Source: Parambassis ranga
Taxonomy: Eukaryota > Chordata > Actinopteri > Ambassidae
NCBI RefSeq assembly: GCF_900634625.1
Contig: NC_041034.1
Span: 19,835,971-19,899,970, forward strand
DNA: 64,000 nucleotides
Reading direction: 5' to 3'
Shown: in pieces, positions 27,101-42,100 of the stretch
Layout: each line of letters opens with the position of its first letter
Numbering within the stretch: position 1 is the first letter of the stretch
Position numbers and translations under genes: made by a program
The notes under the pieces: generated by a model
The model's input: the letters and a program-made list of their open reading frames with translations, nothing else
What the model was told of the DNA's origin: nothing
Database searches by the model: none

Positions 27101-30100
27101 ACAACACCGCCCCTCAGTGCAACAGAAGTGACTCCTGCATCCTGTGATGTCACTTGGATACCCTCTATTTCAATTTCTACATCATACATAGTGACTGTGG
27201 TAAAGATGAGTGAGAGGATTGTCATCAGATAAGGTTCATGTAAAAGCAGTAAGCAACTAGCAAATCAAACACAATTTAACTAGGCAGTGGCACTAGTCTA
27301 AGCCTCTATTTTTGCATTAGCTTTTTAGCAAAGCTTTACATTAGATATGACCACAGGTGGGCACACTGCTCATTTCAGTGGCTTGGAAATGAATGGGATA
27401 TTTCAAAAAGTAATAGCCGAGAGAAAAATAAACAACATAAATATGGCACAGTTATTATATATTTAACACACTTTACCAGGATTATAAAGTGAAAAAATGT
27501 ATTCTGACAGCGGTGGAATCCTGCATATCATCATTCTCTCCTCTCCATAGTGGGTCTTTGCTGAAAGCTGCTCTCATGCTGGTCAGCCTGTGTATGTTTT
27601 TTTTTTTTTTGCATTGAGACTGGATTGTGTGTGTATTTGTGAGAAGGTTAACATGCAGTCATGCTGACACTTCTGAAGAACTTCTATGTGCCGTTAGTGT
27701 TAATGGCATCCAAGAAGTAAAGATTTGAAGACCTCTCATGTCGCACACAACAGGAGGCTGCGGTTTTAATTTGACACGTCTGAAGATGGCACTTCTTTCT
27801 TTTATATGTGTGTGTGTGTTTGTGCGCCTCCTTAACGCACCGTAGTCTGTTTATCCTCACCGCCACAATGCATCAATGCATCCTCCGCCGCTGTGCTGCT
27901 CTCTTCCAGCGGCGCAGAAACTCATGCCGTCTTGACAGGCTTAAAACAGTCTGTGCCTCTTTCCATTTAGCGGGTCAGCATGTGTTGGTGCTCGGTCGCT
28001 CCTGAATGCAGGAAACTGTGTCAAAGCTCAAGTGGTTTTATTGGCTGTTTCTTTCAGATACCCGTTTTTACGAGTTTCCTCACCGCTTGACTTTGGATGA
28101 GAAAGGAAGTGCAAAATGTCCTTTTTTTTGTTGTCGTAATCTGTGTTATCTTTTCTTGGCACAAGAGTGGCCTAAGGCACAACACAGCAAAGAACACAAT
28201 TTGCACTTCACAGCTGTCACGCAATACCCCCTTAGTAAAACAACAATTGTCCATTCAGACAAAAAAATTAATTCTATCTTTGTATATAATAGCCTTCATC
28301 ATCATTCAATTTATACTATGCTAATGCTAGCAGGCTGTGTGGTACTGAATTCTTTCTCTAGATGTTGCCTTCCAGGTTACACTGCCTATCAGTGAAGGTT
28401 GGTGTAGCTTAGCAATAACATCCTGAAAAGACACAAAAGCCACACACACACACAGACACACACACAGAGACAGGCAGACATGTCTTGTGTAAAACAGTTT
28501 CTAGTGGTTGGAGGACTGTTGTTCAGACCAAAATCAGTTTTTTTTTCTTTGGTTCAGGAGGCCTGACAGAAACAAAAGTTCAGGACCTGAGAATGAAAAG
28601 GCAAGTGTAAAGAGTAGAGGAGAAAGGAAACAGGATTTATTCAGCTACTGCCGTGGGTTCTTTGTGTGTGTGTGTGCACCCCAACCCTTTTAAAATACTC
28701 CTGCAAAACAGGGTGTGTTTCAGACATGTAGCCTGGGGAAACGGGGGCCTTGTCGGGAGCAAACTCAGCAGGACTCCACCGCAAACTGGCTTCTAATATA
28801 CAGGGGTACAGCAGGCCTGATTAGACAGGCAAACAGTGGGGAGCAGAGAGAGAGAGAGGGAATTCGCACACATTCACATAAACACGTACCTTGGAACCCC
28901 CCCACGCCCACCCCCCACCTCTCTCTGTACCCCCTTGGTGGCCTGCCAGATTATTGCGGAAGCAGGCAGACATGACTGGTTCTTTACATGACTACGCTGC
29001 TTTGATTGGAGCTTGTTTTCATGCAATGCTCTGTGCCGGCAGGTATAATGTGCATTGTAAAAAAAAAACAAAAAAAATGGTAATTCATATTTTAGAGATA
29101 ATCTTGAAGAACAACTCATATGCACGTTTACTTCAATCATTACTAGAGGATCAACTGCACGGGAAAGTCTAAAAATGACACTTCATGCTGAAAAGGGTGG
29201 AACTAGAAATCAGCAACCAGAAAAAAGGCACCGTGTGAACCCTTTATGTCAAAAAGTAATAGAACACCCTGAATACACTTGGTTTAATGCAAGGTTAAAC
29301 AGAGACTGTTACCAAACATTATTATGTGCTAATAGGCAGGATAAAACACATGTGTTGTCTATTTTCATGTTGCTGTTGGTAGCAAAATGCTGGCTGAAAA
29401 CTGCAGAGAAAAGGTAGCAGTGTAACAAATAAACAGCAAATAGTAAACTAAAGTTCATGCACAATTATTAACGATGTACTTAAATATGCTGGAAAAAATG
29501 TTTTTAATTTAAATTACTCAAAAAAGAATAAAAGTGATTCAGTCACTGTAAGCAACCTCCCTGTCTTTATGCTGACATAGAAAATTTAAGGCAGGGAGAA
29601 CAGCAAAGACCCTGAGTTCATGTGAGCGTCATGAACTCACAGTCATGGCCTTAACCAGGATTTTACAGATCCAGAGGTCCAAACAGCATCCTTTCTGTAA
29701 CAAAATATGCAAAACTGGCATTTAAATATAGTGCTGATAACCATTTCCATGGTTATAGACAGTGTCATCAGGAACAGCACTGAACGTGTCTTGTCACCTC
29801 TAAAGGATTTTTGGCCCAGTTTACAATGAATAGCACAGTATGACCTGACATCTGACCTGGACTGGTCCAGGGTGTACCCTGCCTCTAACCTGTAGATAGC
29901 CTGTGACCCTCGGATAATGGATGGATGGTTGGATAATTACTGAAACCTGGACCTGAGCACCCCATACCGTAACGCCTCATATAGAACGGCATCTAAAATC
30001 CTTGTATAAGCCAGCTTGACTGGGCTTTTTCAATGACGCCTCGCTTTTTACTGCAGTAAAAACCTCTGCATTGATCACTGATATTAGTGACAGAAGCATT

Positions 30101-33100
30101 CACTCCTCCCATCATCACACATACAAAGAAAAGCAATCATGCCAGCAATCAGGATGAAGTGCAACATCTTGATGTTATGCAATATCTTTGCAGCAACAAA
30201 GTACATCAATTCTTAAGGTAAATCTGTATATGCACCTCAGACACAACACAGAGAGCCAGGCCTTGGGGACCTCAATGGAAGCTATGGCATTAATAGTGCT
30301 TATGTTTCCATCTTTAACTTTAATCTGTTTGAAGAGAACAACAAAGAAATACGAGTGTTGTATGCCTGCGGGATCTATGTTTTTGTGTGTGTGTACAAAA
30401 TGAACCTCTCCTCATCTATCACTGTCTGAGTGCTTTATAGGTAATGTTGATGTAACGATGTAATGTATGAGCTACAGTGTGTCAGTGGTGTTTTACTTTA
30501 TAAAACCAGATTCTCAAAGGCCTGGCTTAGCAAGAGTACTTGGTGGTAAACTAGAATTCCGTCGCTAGTCGATTTCCCAGACTGAAATTGCGAGACAACG
30601 TGCTGTCTGGTCGGTTCCTTTGTTGTTTGTTCAAAATAATTTCTTTTAAATGAGTGAAGCTGTGAAGGGAAAGTAGCCTGCTGTTAGCGTGCTAGTCTGT
30701 TGTATACAGACACAGTTAGGTGTGTGTTACTCCTGAAAATCATTTTTCATGTGTGTGTTGCTGTAGTTCTATAGCATGGCTGTGGTTGACAACAGTCTGA
30801 ATTAACTAATTAATTTCCCTTCATTAGTAACGGTCAGGCTGCAGTACATTACATTTTATGATTTTATGTACACCTAAAATGAGCTTCCCCAGCAGCCAGC
30901 ACTGCTTCTGACATAGACTGTGGTGCATCAGGTAAATGTTGATTGCAAAGGTTGTACATAAATATTTAACTTCATAGATAAAAAAATCATGTAGAATTAC
31001 CTTCCCCTCCAAGTGGTAGCAGCACAACTCACCTACAGTGATGAGTATGAAAATATTCCATTGATTTCCTTTTTGGACTTCTGGAACACAAGAAGTGGTG
31101 TTGATTACAGGTTACTAGAATTCTAGAAGGGCTGTGAGTCTACAGCAGACAGAAATCACTGGGGACCACTAATTTAGGTGTTACAACACTTCAGGATATG
31201 CCAGGTTCTACAGGTTCTAGGAAATCATTTCCCTCCTCAGGAAAGGAAGCAGATGCCGGCCAGAGTCGCCACGTCCCTCACCTTCATGTTTAAGTCATCA
31301 CGTTCCCTGCTGGTCTCTGATTTTCTGTTTTGGGCTTTTTGTTGGCGACCCAGCACGGTGCAGTGCTGGAGGGGTGGTGGTGGTGGTGGAGGAGGATGAG
31401 GAGGAGGGGAGGGACGCCGTGCTGACTCCACTCGCTGGCCGTCCTGTAAATCGCTCTTTTATGGCCCCTGTAATGATCCCCCAGTCGGCAATCTCCACTT
31501 CGTCGCACTGCAGATAGGACCTGCCGCTTCTGGCGGTCGACATGGGGGTGCTCAGGGTGGTTGGAGGAGGTAGTGGGAGAACGAGAAACACACACATCGC
31601 GTGACCATGCCCCCACATACACACAAGCAGACACATTCACGTTCATAAAAATGCATGCCTTTTCACACCCCATCTACCTTAATCCCAACTTCCTGTATAA
31701 AGGTCATAGAAAGCGCCAAAGGGTAGTGTTTTTACCTCGCTCTGACTTAGTGAGCTCCTACTGTGCGTAATGGTATGTCGTCGACAATACATATTTCTTA
31801 GTGCGCACCCTCATTGCATTGATAGCATTACCCTTTAACATCATTTATTCTAAATCTGCCTGTTAGCTGGAGAGTGCTGGTAATTCCCACAGAGCACCAT
31901 CCCTAATCTCAAAGAATTAGCTCAAATTAGCTAAACACCCACCATCAAATTGTCCAAACTTTTAAAGATAAAAGAGAACAATTTAACATGTGTCTTTCTA
32001 TCACTTCTGATTTAATGCTTTTATAACTCATTCTCAAATTGTTGCAATGCAAATATAAGTACATGAAATGCAAATGAATCCACATGAAGCTTTTAGAAAG
32101 CTGACTACATACAATTCTGACCATGTACAAGTTGTGCTCAGATATAAGAGCCTTTCAGCTCAACAGTGTCTGCTGTAAAAATGCAGTTCAGTTTTATTGT
32201 GCTTCCTGAATGTTAATTTAAGTGTGCCTTATTGAAAAGGAGCAGCAGGAATACTAGCAGAAGAAATGATGCTCAGAAGCTTTATTAACACTACATCGTT
32301 ACATTAAAACCACTTAGTTTTAATCCTACTACCTACCTGGGTAGGTTGAGATGTTATAAATACACAGATTTAAAGGTTAAAACTACTCCATTAGTGTTTT
32401 GATGTTAACACTACATAGTTTAGACATCCTAGTTAAAGGTGAATACAATAAAACTAAAAGCTGAGGTTTAGATGTTTACAAGAAGTTACTCTAGACCACA
32501 TATGTCAAAGTCAAGGCCCGCGGGCCGGAATGAATTATCTATGGCCCCCGGGATGATATTTGATTAGTATTAGAATCGGCCCGCAGGCCGTAGCCGCCCG
32601 CTGGTGTTTTGCACGCACCAATACTACATTTCCCACAATGCAACGGTAACCCGCGAACTCACTGCAGCGCAGCAAGCGGACTTCGGCTTCATCATTCATT
32701 AGCAGTCAGAGCAGATGTCAACTTTCAGCTACCTCCTCCCCAAACAATGGCTAAACGGAAGGTGGATGCTGAGAACAGGGGGTTTCAAGCTCGGTGGGAG
32801 GCAGAGTACATGTTCACTGAGGTAAATGGCAAACCTGTGTGTCTTCTGTGTGGAGAAAGTTTGGCTGTAATGAAAGAATACAATTTAAGAAGGCACCATG
32901 AAACGTCTAAGAAACACACAGACAAAGACAAGAATATGGACACGGAACAAAGGCTACAGAAGAAGAATGTACAGGACATGTGATTTTTCTTTGAAGGCAG
33001 TTTGTTCTTGTCTGTGCGCCTGCTGAAAAATGTTTTCCCGATTATTCATTTAATCATTAAATAATACACTGTGTTAGGTCTTGGTTCAATAGGCTACGTG

Positions 33101-36100
33101 CAATCATTTCAATATGTTTAATAAACATTGAATCAGTCCAGCCCTCGGCTTATAGCCAATTTGTTTTTTGGCCCTCTGTGTATTTGACTTTGACATCCCT
33201 GCTCTAGACTGTAGTATGTTTGTAGATTAAAACTACTCTTCTACATTTGGTCAGTGTTCAGTTTGTCTTATATGTTAAAACTACTCAGAGGTTTAGATGA
33301 TTAAGACACTTGGTTAGGTTTGCCATAGGGATGTCCAGATCCGATCACGTTATCGGAAATCGGGCCCGATTATGTGGTTTCAGACTTGATTTGAATCGGA
33401 CGTTACCTCCCAATCAGGACTCGGATATATATGTATTAGGGCTAGCAATGACTCTCTGGCGCATTGTCTAGGCGTATAATTTGGGTGGGAGAGGTCCTGG
33501 GTTGAAGCCGTTTCCTTTGGGAAATTTCCCAGTTTGGGGAGGGATCAAGTGTTTGTAGTTTGCGTTTTAGGCAGTTTGAAGTATTGTGCCCATGGAAAAG
33601 GGTTGTTGGTGGGGTAGCGAGCACTCAGGACAGACACACAGAGTTTTGCTTATATCCCATGGCAGCGTGAAGGCGCAGGACATCACAGCCAAGATAGCAC
33701 AAAAGATCGCAATGAGCGACCTGCCATTTGCCTTAAAAGTATCGGATAGGGACTCGGTATCGGCAGATACTCAAAATCAAATGACTCGGACTTAAAAAAA
33801 AACAGATCGGGACATCCCTAGTTTGCACCATACAGACACATGGTGTAGGCACAGATGGATGCCAGATATGTACACTGGTTATTTCAAGGCCTGGAAATAT
33901 CTTTGTTCTCCTTGTGAAGATGATAGGCTGCTGTGTTTAAACCATGATTGATTGGTATTAAGGGACCCAAAGTGTACCATGAAAACATTCTCCACACCAT
34001 TACACTCCCACCAGCAGCCCGGGCTGTTGACACAAGGCAGGTGGGGTTCATGGATCCATGCTGTAGACACCAAAGTCTACCATCTGCAGCCTCAGCAGAA
34101 ATGGAGAGCCATCAGTCTAGGTTGCAGTGTGCAGTGGAACTTTTCTGTTTACTTTTATTCAGAAAAAAAACAAACATGCAAACTGTCTTCTGGTTATTAG
34201 CTTTTAATTAATGTGTGTTTTTAGCTCGGGTACTGTTGTCGGCTTTAACTCTTTCATGTGGACACACTAGGCTAATAAAGGTGTTGTGTACTCTCTTGCT
34301 CTACCCACAGTGCCCCTGGGTCTTCTGGGCCCCCAGAGCGGTGTGCCATTCCCAGCAGATGTCTGTGAATAGATGTGTTAGCTTGTTAGTGTGTGCGTTT
34401 GTGTGTTTGCATGGTGTTTTATAAAGCCAATCAACTTGTCTCATGAGTGAAGCAAAGTGTCATTTTGTCAAAACAAGCAGGCTGATATGTTGTATTTTTT
34501 CATGTTTATAGATATTAATGAGAAAAAAAATAGAATGATGTCATCCTGTTGGCAGAATTAATTATTTTGTGCAATAAAAATACCACAGACTGAATGTGAG
34601 AGTAAATAACTTGTTGAGACACTATTTGCTGAGCCAAGAGTCCCCCCTGTCTGCTCTCAGGCATACTCCCCACTCCCCCGCCCCACTAAGATTCTTCTCC
34701 ACCCCACCACCACACGCAGATATTAAACAGACAAGGACGAGACTCTCCACTCTGCACGTGACCTTACTGTTTAGCATTCCTGCCACGTCTGGCTGAGGGA
34801 ACGGCATTAAATTGGGATCAGGCAGATTAGAGTATAATATAGATGACTATTAAAGGCTGCAAATGAGAGCCATGGGTTATAGTGAGGGGCCCGGCCTGCA
34901 TCCATGCCAGTACAGCCCCCTGCAGTATGCACACACGCATGTTCACAGCAGTGACGCCGTGTGAGATAAAAAGTGAGAAAAACATGACCTGCAGTCAGTG
35001 ATCATCATTAAACTGTCAGAGCTGTAGGTGTAAAAATCATCAATTATAATATATTACGTTTTCTTCTGTTTATCAAGCCTTTATTTATAATTTATTACAA
35101 CACCGTTCTTCACATGATCACACCTGGAACTGGAGGTGTGAAAGCGGACATGTCAGTACATAAAACGATGTCTGTTTCACATCACACTAATAATCTGCAC
35201 AATATTTCATTTGGTAAACTGATGAAAAGTCATAAATAAAGGTAGAAAACAAAGCACACTCTAAATAGTGGGAGGCTTTCTCTGAAACTAAAGCAACACA
35301 ATACGAAGTGTATGGATGGAATACAAAAGGTACTGAATCCTGCAATATGACAACACATTGTCACAGTCACCAAAACTTCCATCTCCTGTCCTCTGAGATT
35401 TTATTGCACTGTAGCTCCGTGTCACCCTGGCTATTAAAGCGGCGGCTTTCTTCCAAGTGGAAATGCTCAATAATTTGGCATGTACTACATACAGCAGTAC
35501 AGTATGGACCATTGCACAGTGTATCTGGGGGATCTTATGTGAATGACATTCCCTATAAAAGGCAGATGGTAACAATGTAGGTGACACTCTAAGCCTGGTG
35601 CTGTCACTGGACCATATCCTATCCACTTAAAGGTCCTTTTTGAACCCTGTGCGTACGATCAGCATGTCCTTTAAGGGATGCGGCTGCTATTTAAAGTACA
35701 GGCAGGGCAGGGGCAGATGTTGGGCTGGAGCTTATATTACTGTACGCCTTGAATTCTTTTTATTGAAAGTCCATTAAGATGCTTCTGTATGGCATCACAG
35801 ACCAATGATCAAATATATATAGGTAGAGTGGGCACATGCTCAGGCCTCTGGAGGATATTTATATAGCATGCAAGCTGACCCCATCGCAGACCACACCAAG
35901 ATGCCATGTGTTTTATAGCTAATCTTCTTCACTATGGTGGTGCAGTAGTTAGTGCTGCCACCTTACAGCAACAAGGTCCCTGGTCTGATATCTGGAGTTT
36001 ACATGTTCTGTGTTAGCCCTGGTATACACTGGCAACCAGGTCCAGGGTCAACCCCGCCTCTTACACCTTTGAGCCTGGAAAAATGGATGAAAACATATAT

Positions 36101-39100
36101 GGATGGGGATCAAATTCATTTATTAATTTAAATAATTGTTAGTGTCACTTCTGTGTAGGGCCCTATATAGTGAGGAGGGGGTGATTTCGGACACAGCCTC
36201 TGTGTGACCTTAACAAAAAAGCCATCATCAATGAAACCCCAATACTATGATTCACCATGGCAACAGCAGCTGGAATAAAGAAAAAAGGTCACAGTATAAA
36301 ATAGTGTGATAACCTGGTCTCCCAACCAGGTTGTTACCGTGGTAACAGACTCAGAGTTAAGAGTAAGTCACCTTGTTTTCTGACACCTACTACTCTTTCT
36401 CAGGTTTATTAAAATGGTAAAGTTTCCCCTTTCATGCTTAATATACTCCGTGTGACCTGACCGACAGCTTACCATCAAATCTGTTGGTCTTTGAATCTGT
36501 AAAAGTTTTGTGTCATTAAAACTCATTGTCAATCATGCTAACCACTTAATGTGTAGCTGTGCGTCTGCATTGCAGTTGATCCTTTGTTTTGTAGTCAGTA
36601 GGAGGCCATGTTTTATGTCATTGATTTCCTTCATAAATTAGCATTATTAGCATTATCTAACCAATCAATGTAGTACATTGTAGTACAGGCTAGCACTGTA
36701 GCACTGAAACATTCTTATTAGTCCAAAGTTTTATAAAGTTTTGCTGTGATATTAATATTAACATATTGATATGAATGTACTGTATCACAATAATCATCCC
36801 TATGTGTCGGTTACTTGCTTCAGATTCCTGGCCATGATAATCTGCCCATGAAATGCACTCAGCTGACACTGTAATATGATGAATATGGTCAAATGTGTCA
36901 TGTATTCTCAGGCGTTACCTAATGCATAGCTGGAAACAGATCTTTTATGCTGCTTTCAAGGAAAAATCCATCATAAAACCATCTACAAATTCTTTCACAG
37001 AAAGGCTGTTCTGCACTAAGGGTGTAGAAAAGATATTGAAAGTTAGTGGCTGTAGGATTCCCTCGGAGTCCTACAATGGCCAACAGCTGTTCTGACATGG
37101 GATAAGAGATGTTACTCCAGTTTGTGCAACATTTACCACTAATGCACAGTTGAAAAGAGTCACATTAACTGCCTCTTTTCTCTGTCTTTCTCACCCCTCC
37201 CAGACATCCGTTGTTCCCCCTGCTAGCGCTGCTGTTTGAGAAATGCGAGCAGGCCACGCAGGGATCCGAATGCATCACGTCCGCCAGCTTTGATGTGGAC
37301 ATAGAAAACTTTGTGCACCAGCAAGAGCGAGAACACAAGCCCTTCTTCAGTGAGGACCCAGAGCTGGACAACTTGGTAAGGCAACAAATAATGTAGTGGT
37401 TGGTTTTCAATATTTTGGAGTATTCAGGAACCGAAGCTGCAAAGCAACTCAACTGGGTACACAGATGTAGAGGAGGAGTAATAAGATATACTGCTGAGAC
37501 ACAAGAAGGAGCTAACTTGGCAATGACTCTTAATACTGTGAAGCTACACCCATGTTTGCAAATCTCATAAAAATGTAGTAAGTTTAATTTTTTAACTACA
37601 GCATAAGCATAAGAAATAAACCAGTTGTATGATGTAAAACTGGTCAAACATATGGTTTTGCATTGATGTAAATGCTTTTTAAACAATTAAAAACTGTACA
37701 ATTACTACTTTTTTCATACCAACCTTACCCATCCTCTCCTGCCTTTCTCCTCACAACAGCAGTAATTACCAATTAAGAAAAGGAAGATGCTGATCATGTT
37801 CACTGACAAAAGAGAGGGAGGAGCTGAAGCTAGACGACAGGGGATAAAGACAGAGAGAAGACTCTTGTCATTACAGTTCTCAGGATGGCAGGCAGTGCTG
37901 AACAGTCTATTAACCCTGCATCTGTGTGTTTTATGAGGCACTGGGTGCCGGCGTCCCCTCCCAGAGGGCACTAACTCTTCCACAGGGCAGTAATGTTACA
38001 CTGGGCCTGACTGGCTGCGAGTTACTGGTCCCTTGATTAAGCGAAGGCACTTTAATTAGCTGATTTATCTCCTCCTTGGCCCAGCACTTTTCTGACCACT
38101 CTCGTGACCTTGAGTGCTGTGACTTTGACGGAGTGCGTTTCAAAGTGTCGCACTTGAAAGTGGAGCAGAGCCAGGCTGCTGGTGGGGCTACATGCGCAGT
38201 TCAGTTCCAAATATTAGATGTTTTAGCTGTCAGGAAACACACCAGAAACGAGCTGTTTCCTAGCAACATAACTCCAATGGAATGTTGTGGTGTAAATATT
38301 ATGCTCCTCTCTGACCTATGTTATGCATTTAATCAGATTATCAGAATAGAACTGACCACAGAGCGAGGTTTAATGTAGGAAGACTCGTTTAAATCCTGCA
38401 TTCACACCTGGCTGAAAAGTAGACTACTGAAAGTCTTACTTTAAGGACTTTTTGAATTATGTGAATTATAAATGTAGAAGTCAAAATACAAATCAAAAAT
38501 GCAAAGTACAAACACAAGAGACAAGAAGTCAACATCCAGGCCTCCAACACACAGAAGCTCATTCAAACTGGCGGAGGAAGCACATGGATTAATTACACTA
38601 GGAGAGGGTAACAAGACACAGGTGGAAACAATGAGGGCATGGCAGCCAATCACAGAGGAGGGATAATTGATGGCAAGTAAAACATGTAGGAAAACACAAG
38701 AAAGCTTGACTATAAAAATAAAACCACAAGTACAGTACAAGGAAGCTTGGTGACTACAGAGGTGCCCTACAAAGTAAAGTAACTGATGCAAGAGGACAGG
38801 CTTTTCAAAATAAAAGTAAGAAAGGCTTTATATATGTTGCAGAAAACAAAAATCCCAACAAATAAAAGAAAAATGAAACATAGTAATAAAAGTAAATTTG
38901 AGTAATTTAAGTGAGCAGTTTCTTCCAGTGTTGTGTTCAAGCATGAAAGGTCTCTGTTTTACTGCTGTATATAAGAAATGGCAGGTGGCCTTGACTGAAG
39001 GAGCCACAAGAGCCCGAAAAAAGTATTAAAAGCATTTGAGTATTTCATTATGAAATAAACAATTATTTTATACAAAGTTTGGATTAAAAAAAATCTTGAA

Positions 39101-42100
39101 GAACATTTAACATGAATTTTAATATGAGAGATTTTTTTGTTGACGCTAATTAGAGCAAAACCTTAATGCAGACCCTACATTCTCCCCACCTTCCTAATAA
39201 CATGATGCTAATAATCATTTAACACTGTATCCCACAAAGCCAGCTCATACAGACACACACACACAGTAAAGAGGCTCCAGCCTGATGGAGTAGAGTAGAG
39301 GTTAAAAGGATTACACCAACCTCAGAAACTGCTGTGTGTCACCTCTTCTTCACATCTCACCCTTTAAGAAGTGACTGTAAACACATCGTCTACAGCAAAG
39401 TTATGGAAAGTGTGAGTCTGAATACATCCAGTACTAATGTGGCTGATAAATATCTGTATGCCAGAGGTCTCCAACTAACACCATGAGAGCTACTTTGACA
39501 AATTGAAAGCAGCCAGGAGCCACTTCTGTTTTATATAGTTTGGTGCTATTTATTTACTTAAGAGAGAAACTGAAAGCAATTTTACAGAATATCAAAAGAT
39601 CGGTCAGTCATTACATTGTGCACATTCATAACCCATCCATGAAACCTAATTTTTCCAATGTTCAATAAACATGAAATGAATGGCATGTCCTTTGCTCTAG
39701 CCAGTACTTACGGATCCTAATAGGCTGCATTTCTAGGATCAAATCTGGTCATCAAATTCCACCAAAGAATGTTTCAAGAGCCATGAAACCTTAGAATCCT
39801 ACCAAGAACTACTAAGTCCTTCATTAAAAAGAACACAGTAGATTCTTGCTAATGTCAAAACACCTGCAATTTTCTGTGCACATATTAGGGCTGCAACTAA
39901 GTCGACTAGTCATCGACTACCTTTGGACCGCTAATTTGTTGTTGATTCATCTGCCTCGGTTTAAGGAAAAAAGGGTGTGTGCATGCGCTCATTCCCACAT
40001 CTGTCCAAAGGGCATTGACTCTACACAGTTCTCATACAGTCTAGCACGCCTTTTCCTCCACACTTAACTAACAGACAGCTCATCCCGGTTTCAAAGCGCC
40101 AACCATCCCGTTACGCCACAAGCCAGAGAATCATTCCCCACTGCAAATGCGTTACATACAGCTGCATACCATGCCATGTCACTAACGACCCATCGACTAC
40201 TAAAAATTTTCCGACACCTTTTTCTGTCCACAAATTTTTCCATTGACTATTAGTCGACTAGTCGTTAGATTGTTCCATAGGAAATACTCTTGCCTAGTTC
40301 TGAAGGGTCTTGCTCTTCTAAGGACAACAGTGTCTGTGCTGTTGCTAACTATCATTGCTACAACTATAAACAACAATAAACTTAGATGGTCAATCCCTGC
40401 AGCTACCACTGTGGAGACATTCAATCTGTCCCTCTGTTTCCCTCAGATGGTGAAGGCCATTCAGGTGTTGCGGATCCACCTACTTGAGTTAGAGAAGGTC
40501 AATGAGCTCTGTAAGGATTTCTGCAACCGTTACATCACTTGCCTCAAGACAAAGATGCACAGCGACAACCTCCTTCGTAATGACCTCGGAGGACCCTATT
40601 CCCCATCACACACCAGTCTCAGCATTCAGCAGGTCAGTCATGGACCCACTGTGGATCTTACACTTTTTCAAAGGTATCTCTCTACATGTAGCACTTTATC
40701 AACAGATAGATTTTGTTGATTTTTTTTACTAATAAAAATAAGTTGTCACTGCTTACAGTTGCTCACCAATGTCTCCCTCTGTGATCCCCAGGAATTAATT
40801 CAGAGCTCCTCTCCATCCATGACTTCTGTCTCCAGTTCTGTTAACCCTTCAGGGATTGTGGTGCCTGCCGGGGGTTTGCAACAGGGAAACGTCGCCATGA
40901 CCACCATCAACTCTCAAGTGGTGTCAGGTAAGCATCAGATTACACACACTATATATATAAATACCAGCCAGACACATGCAAACACAGAATTTAAGTGCAA
41001 CACCAGTTTTTAAAGGACCCATGTGCTGGATTTACTGACTAGTGTTGAAGCTTTAGATTCCAACCAGTGTAGATGCTACAGATGTTTCAAGCTACCAAGA
41101 AGACTCATATATACACAAAAAAAAATTAAATTAACATGTCCATCATTTTCACTGGTCCTTTAACCTGGTGGTTGAAAATATTTGACTCACTGTGTGTAGT
41201 TACATTTGATAATAAGTGCTTTCAACTAAATCAAAACATGCTATGAAAACAATAAAACACTGAAGTCTAACAAATAGAGATAGTATGTGGTAGATATGTG
41301 GTATGTAGCTTCTGCTAGAAAATTAGCAATTACGTAAAGCACTTTGAACCACTTTGAACCACTGAACAAGTGGTTCATACAAACTACTCTCATTTTCTAA
41401 AAACAACTAAACCTAACAAAGGAACCTGGCCAAAAAAGCTGATTTAATACCATGTTGAATGGTTATTTTAGCAGTTCTATTTTATTAGCCTAACTTAACA
41501 CATTAGCATTTAACTTACATTTGATATTGCTATAGACCAAGTGGTTGACCTTTCTGTAGATCTTTGTTAGCAGTGATAAGATTGAAGTAAGGAGTCTTGT
41601 AGTGGAGGGTATGGTCATGATGTCACAGGATGCAGGACTCACTGTGGCTACACCAACTACAGTTTCTCCAACTGAAGGCAGCCATATTATTTTGCCACTC
41701 AGTCAAAGTGAGGCAGGATTGTTCCAGTGGGGCTGTAGCATCTCCATCTCTACAGACGTTTAAATATAATAAAGAAGGATGCACCCATATTTACACTATT
41801 CCACTAATACTTTAATGTGTGTAAATGCAATACTTTTTCTTACATTTCCAATGTATAAGTCATATGCTGTGTCAATTATGTGATCAAATTGTTAGAAAAC
41901 AACATATTCATAAAGGCTGCTTGGGTTTTTTATTGCCCGTGTAGATACATTTTTATGGCTACATAACAAAGAGTGTGTTGCTAATTTATCTTTGGTCATT
42001 AGTCGGGACTCGTGCACACCTGCCCCCTTCCACTGTGATGTCCCCCACAGGATCTACTGTGCATACAGCAAGGGAGGAGATACATATAAATAAAAGTTAT

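Larger units (their letters stand above)
21262..37203 (+). other. pknox2: pknox2 intron 2 (15.9 kb)
   Basis: It runs from donor GTTAGT to acceptor CCTCCCAG. It holds a Tc1/mariner-type miniature element (26120-26480), an internally deleted hAT (32497-33201), a hAT-like miniature (33326-33820), L2-like tails (29850-29935, 35930-36105), candidate enhancers and two X-box sites near its end. The remainder shows no gene. Confidence 0.85.
37376..40446 (+). other. pknox2: pknox2 intron 3
   Basis: It runs from donor GTAAGG to acceptor CCCTCAG. It contains a candidate regulatory block (37840-38110), a retroelement-like repeat on the - strand (38450-38790), the start of a hAT-like repeat (39462) and a TIR miniature (39887-40279) that ends 167 bp before exon 4. 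Confidence 0.85.

Noticed and set aside
31237..31673. Overlapping open frames on both strands
   Set aside because: They are produced by a GGT/GGA triplet run and GC-rich sequence; translations are low-complexity proline or serine runs.
37165..37686. 173-codon open frame on the - strand over pknox2 exon 3
   Set aside because: It overlaps the real exon antisense and has no recognisable domain.
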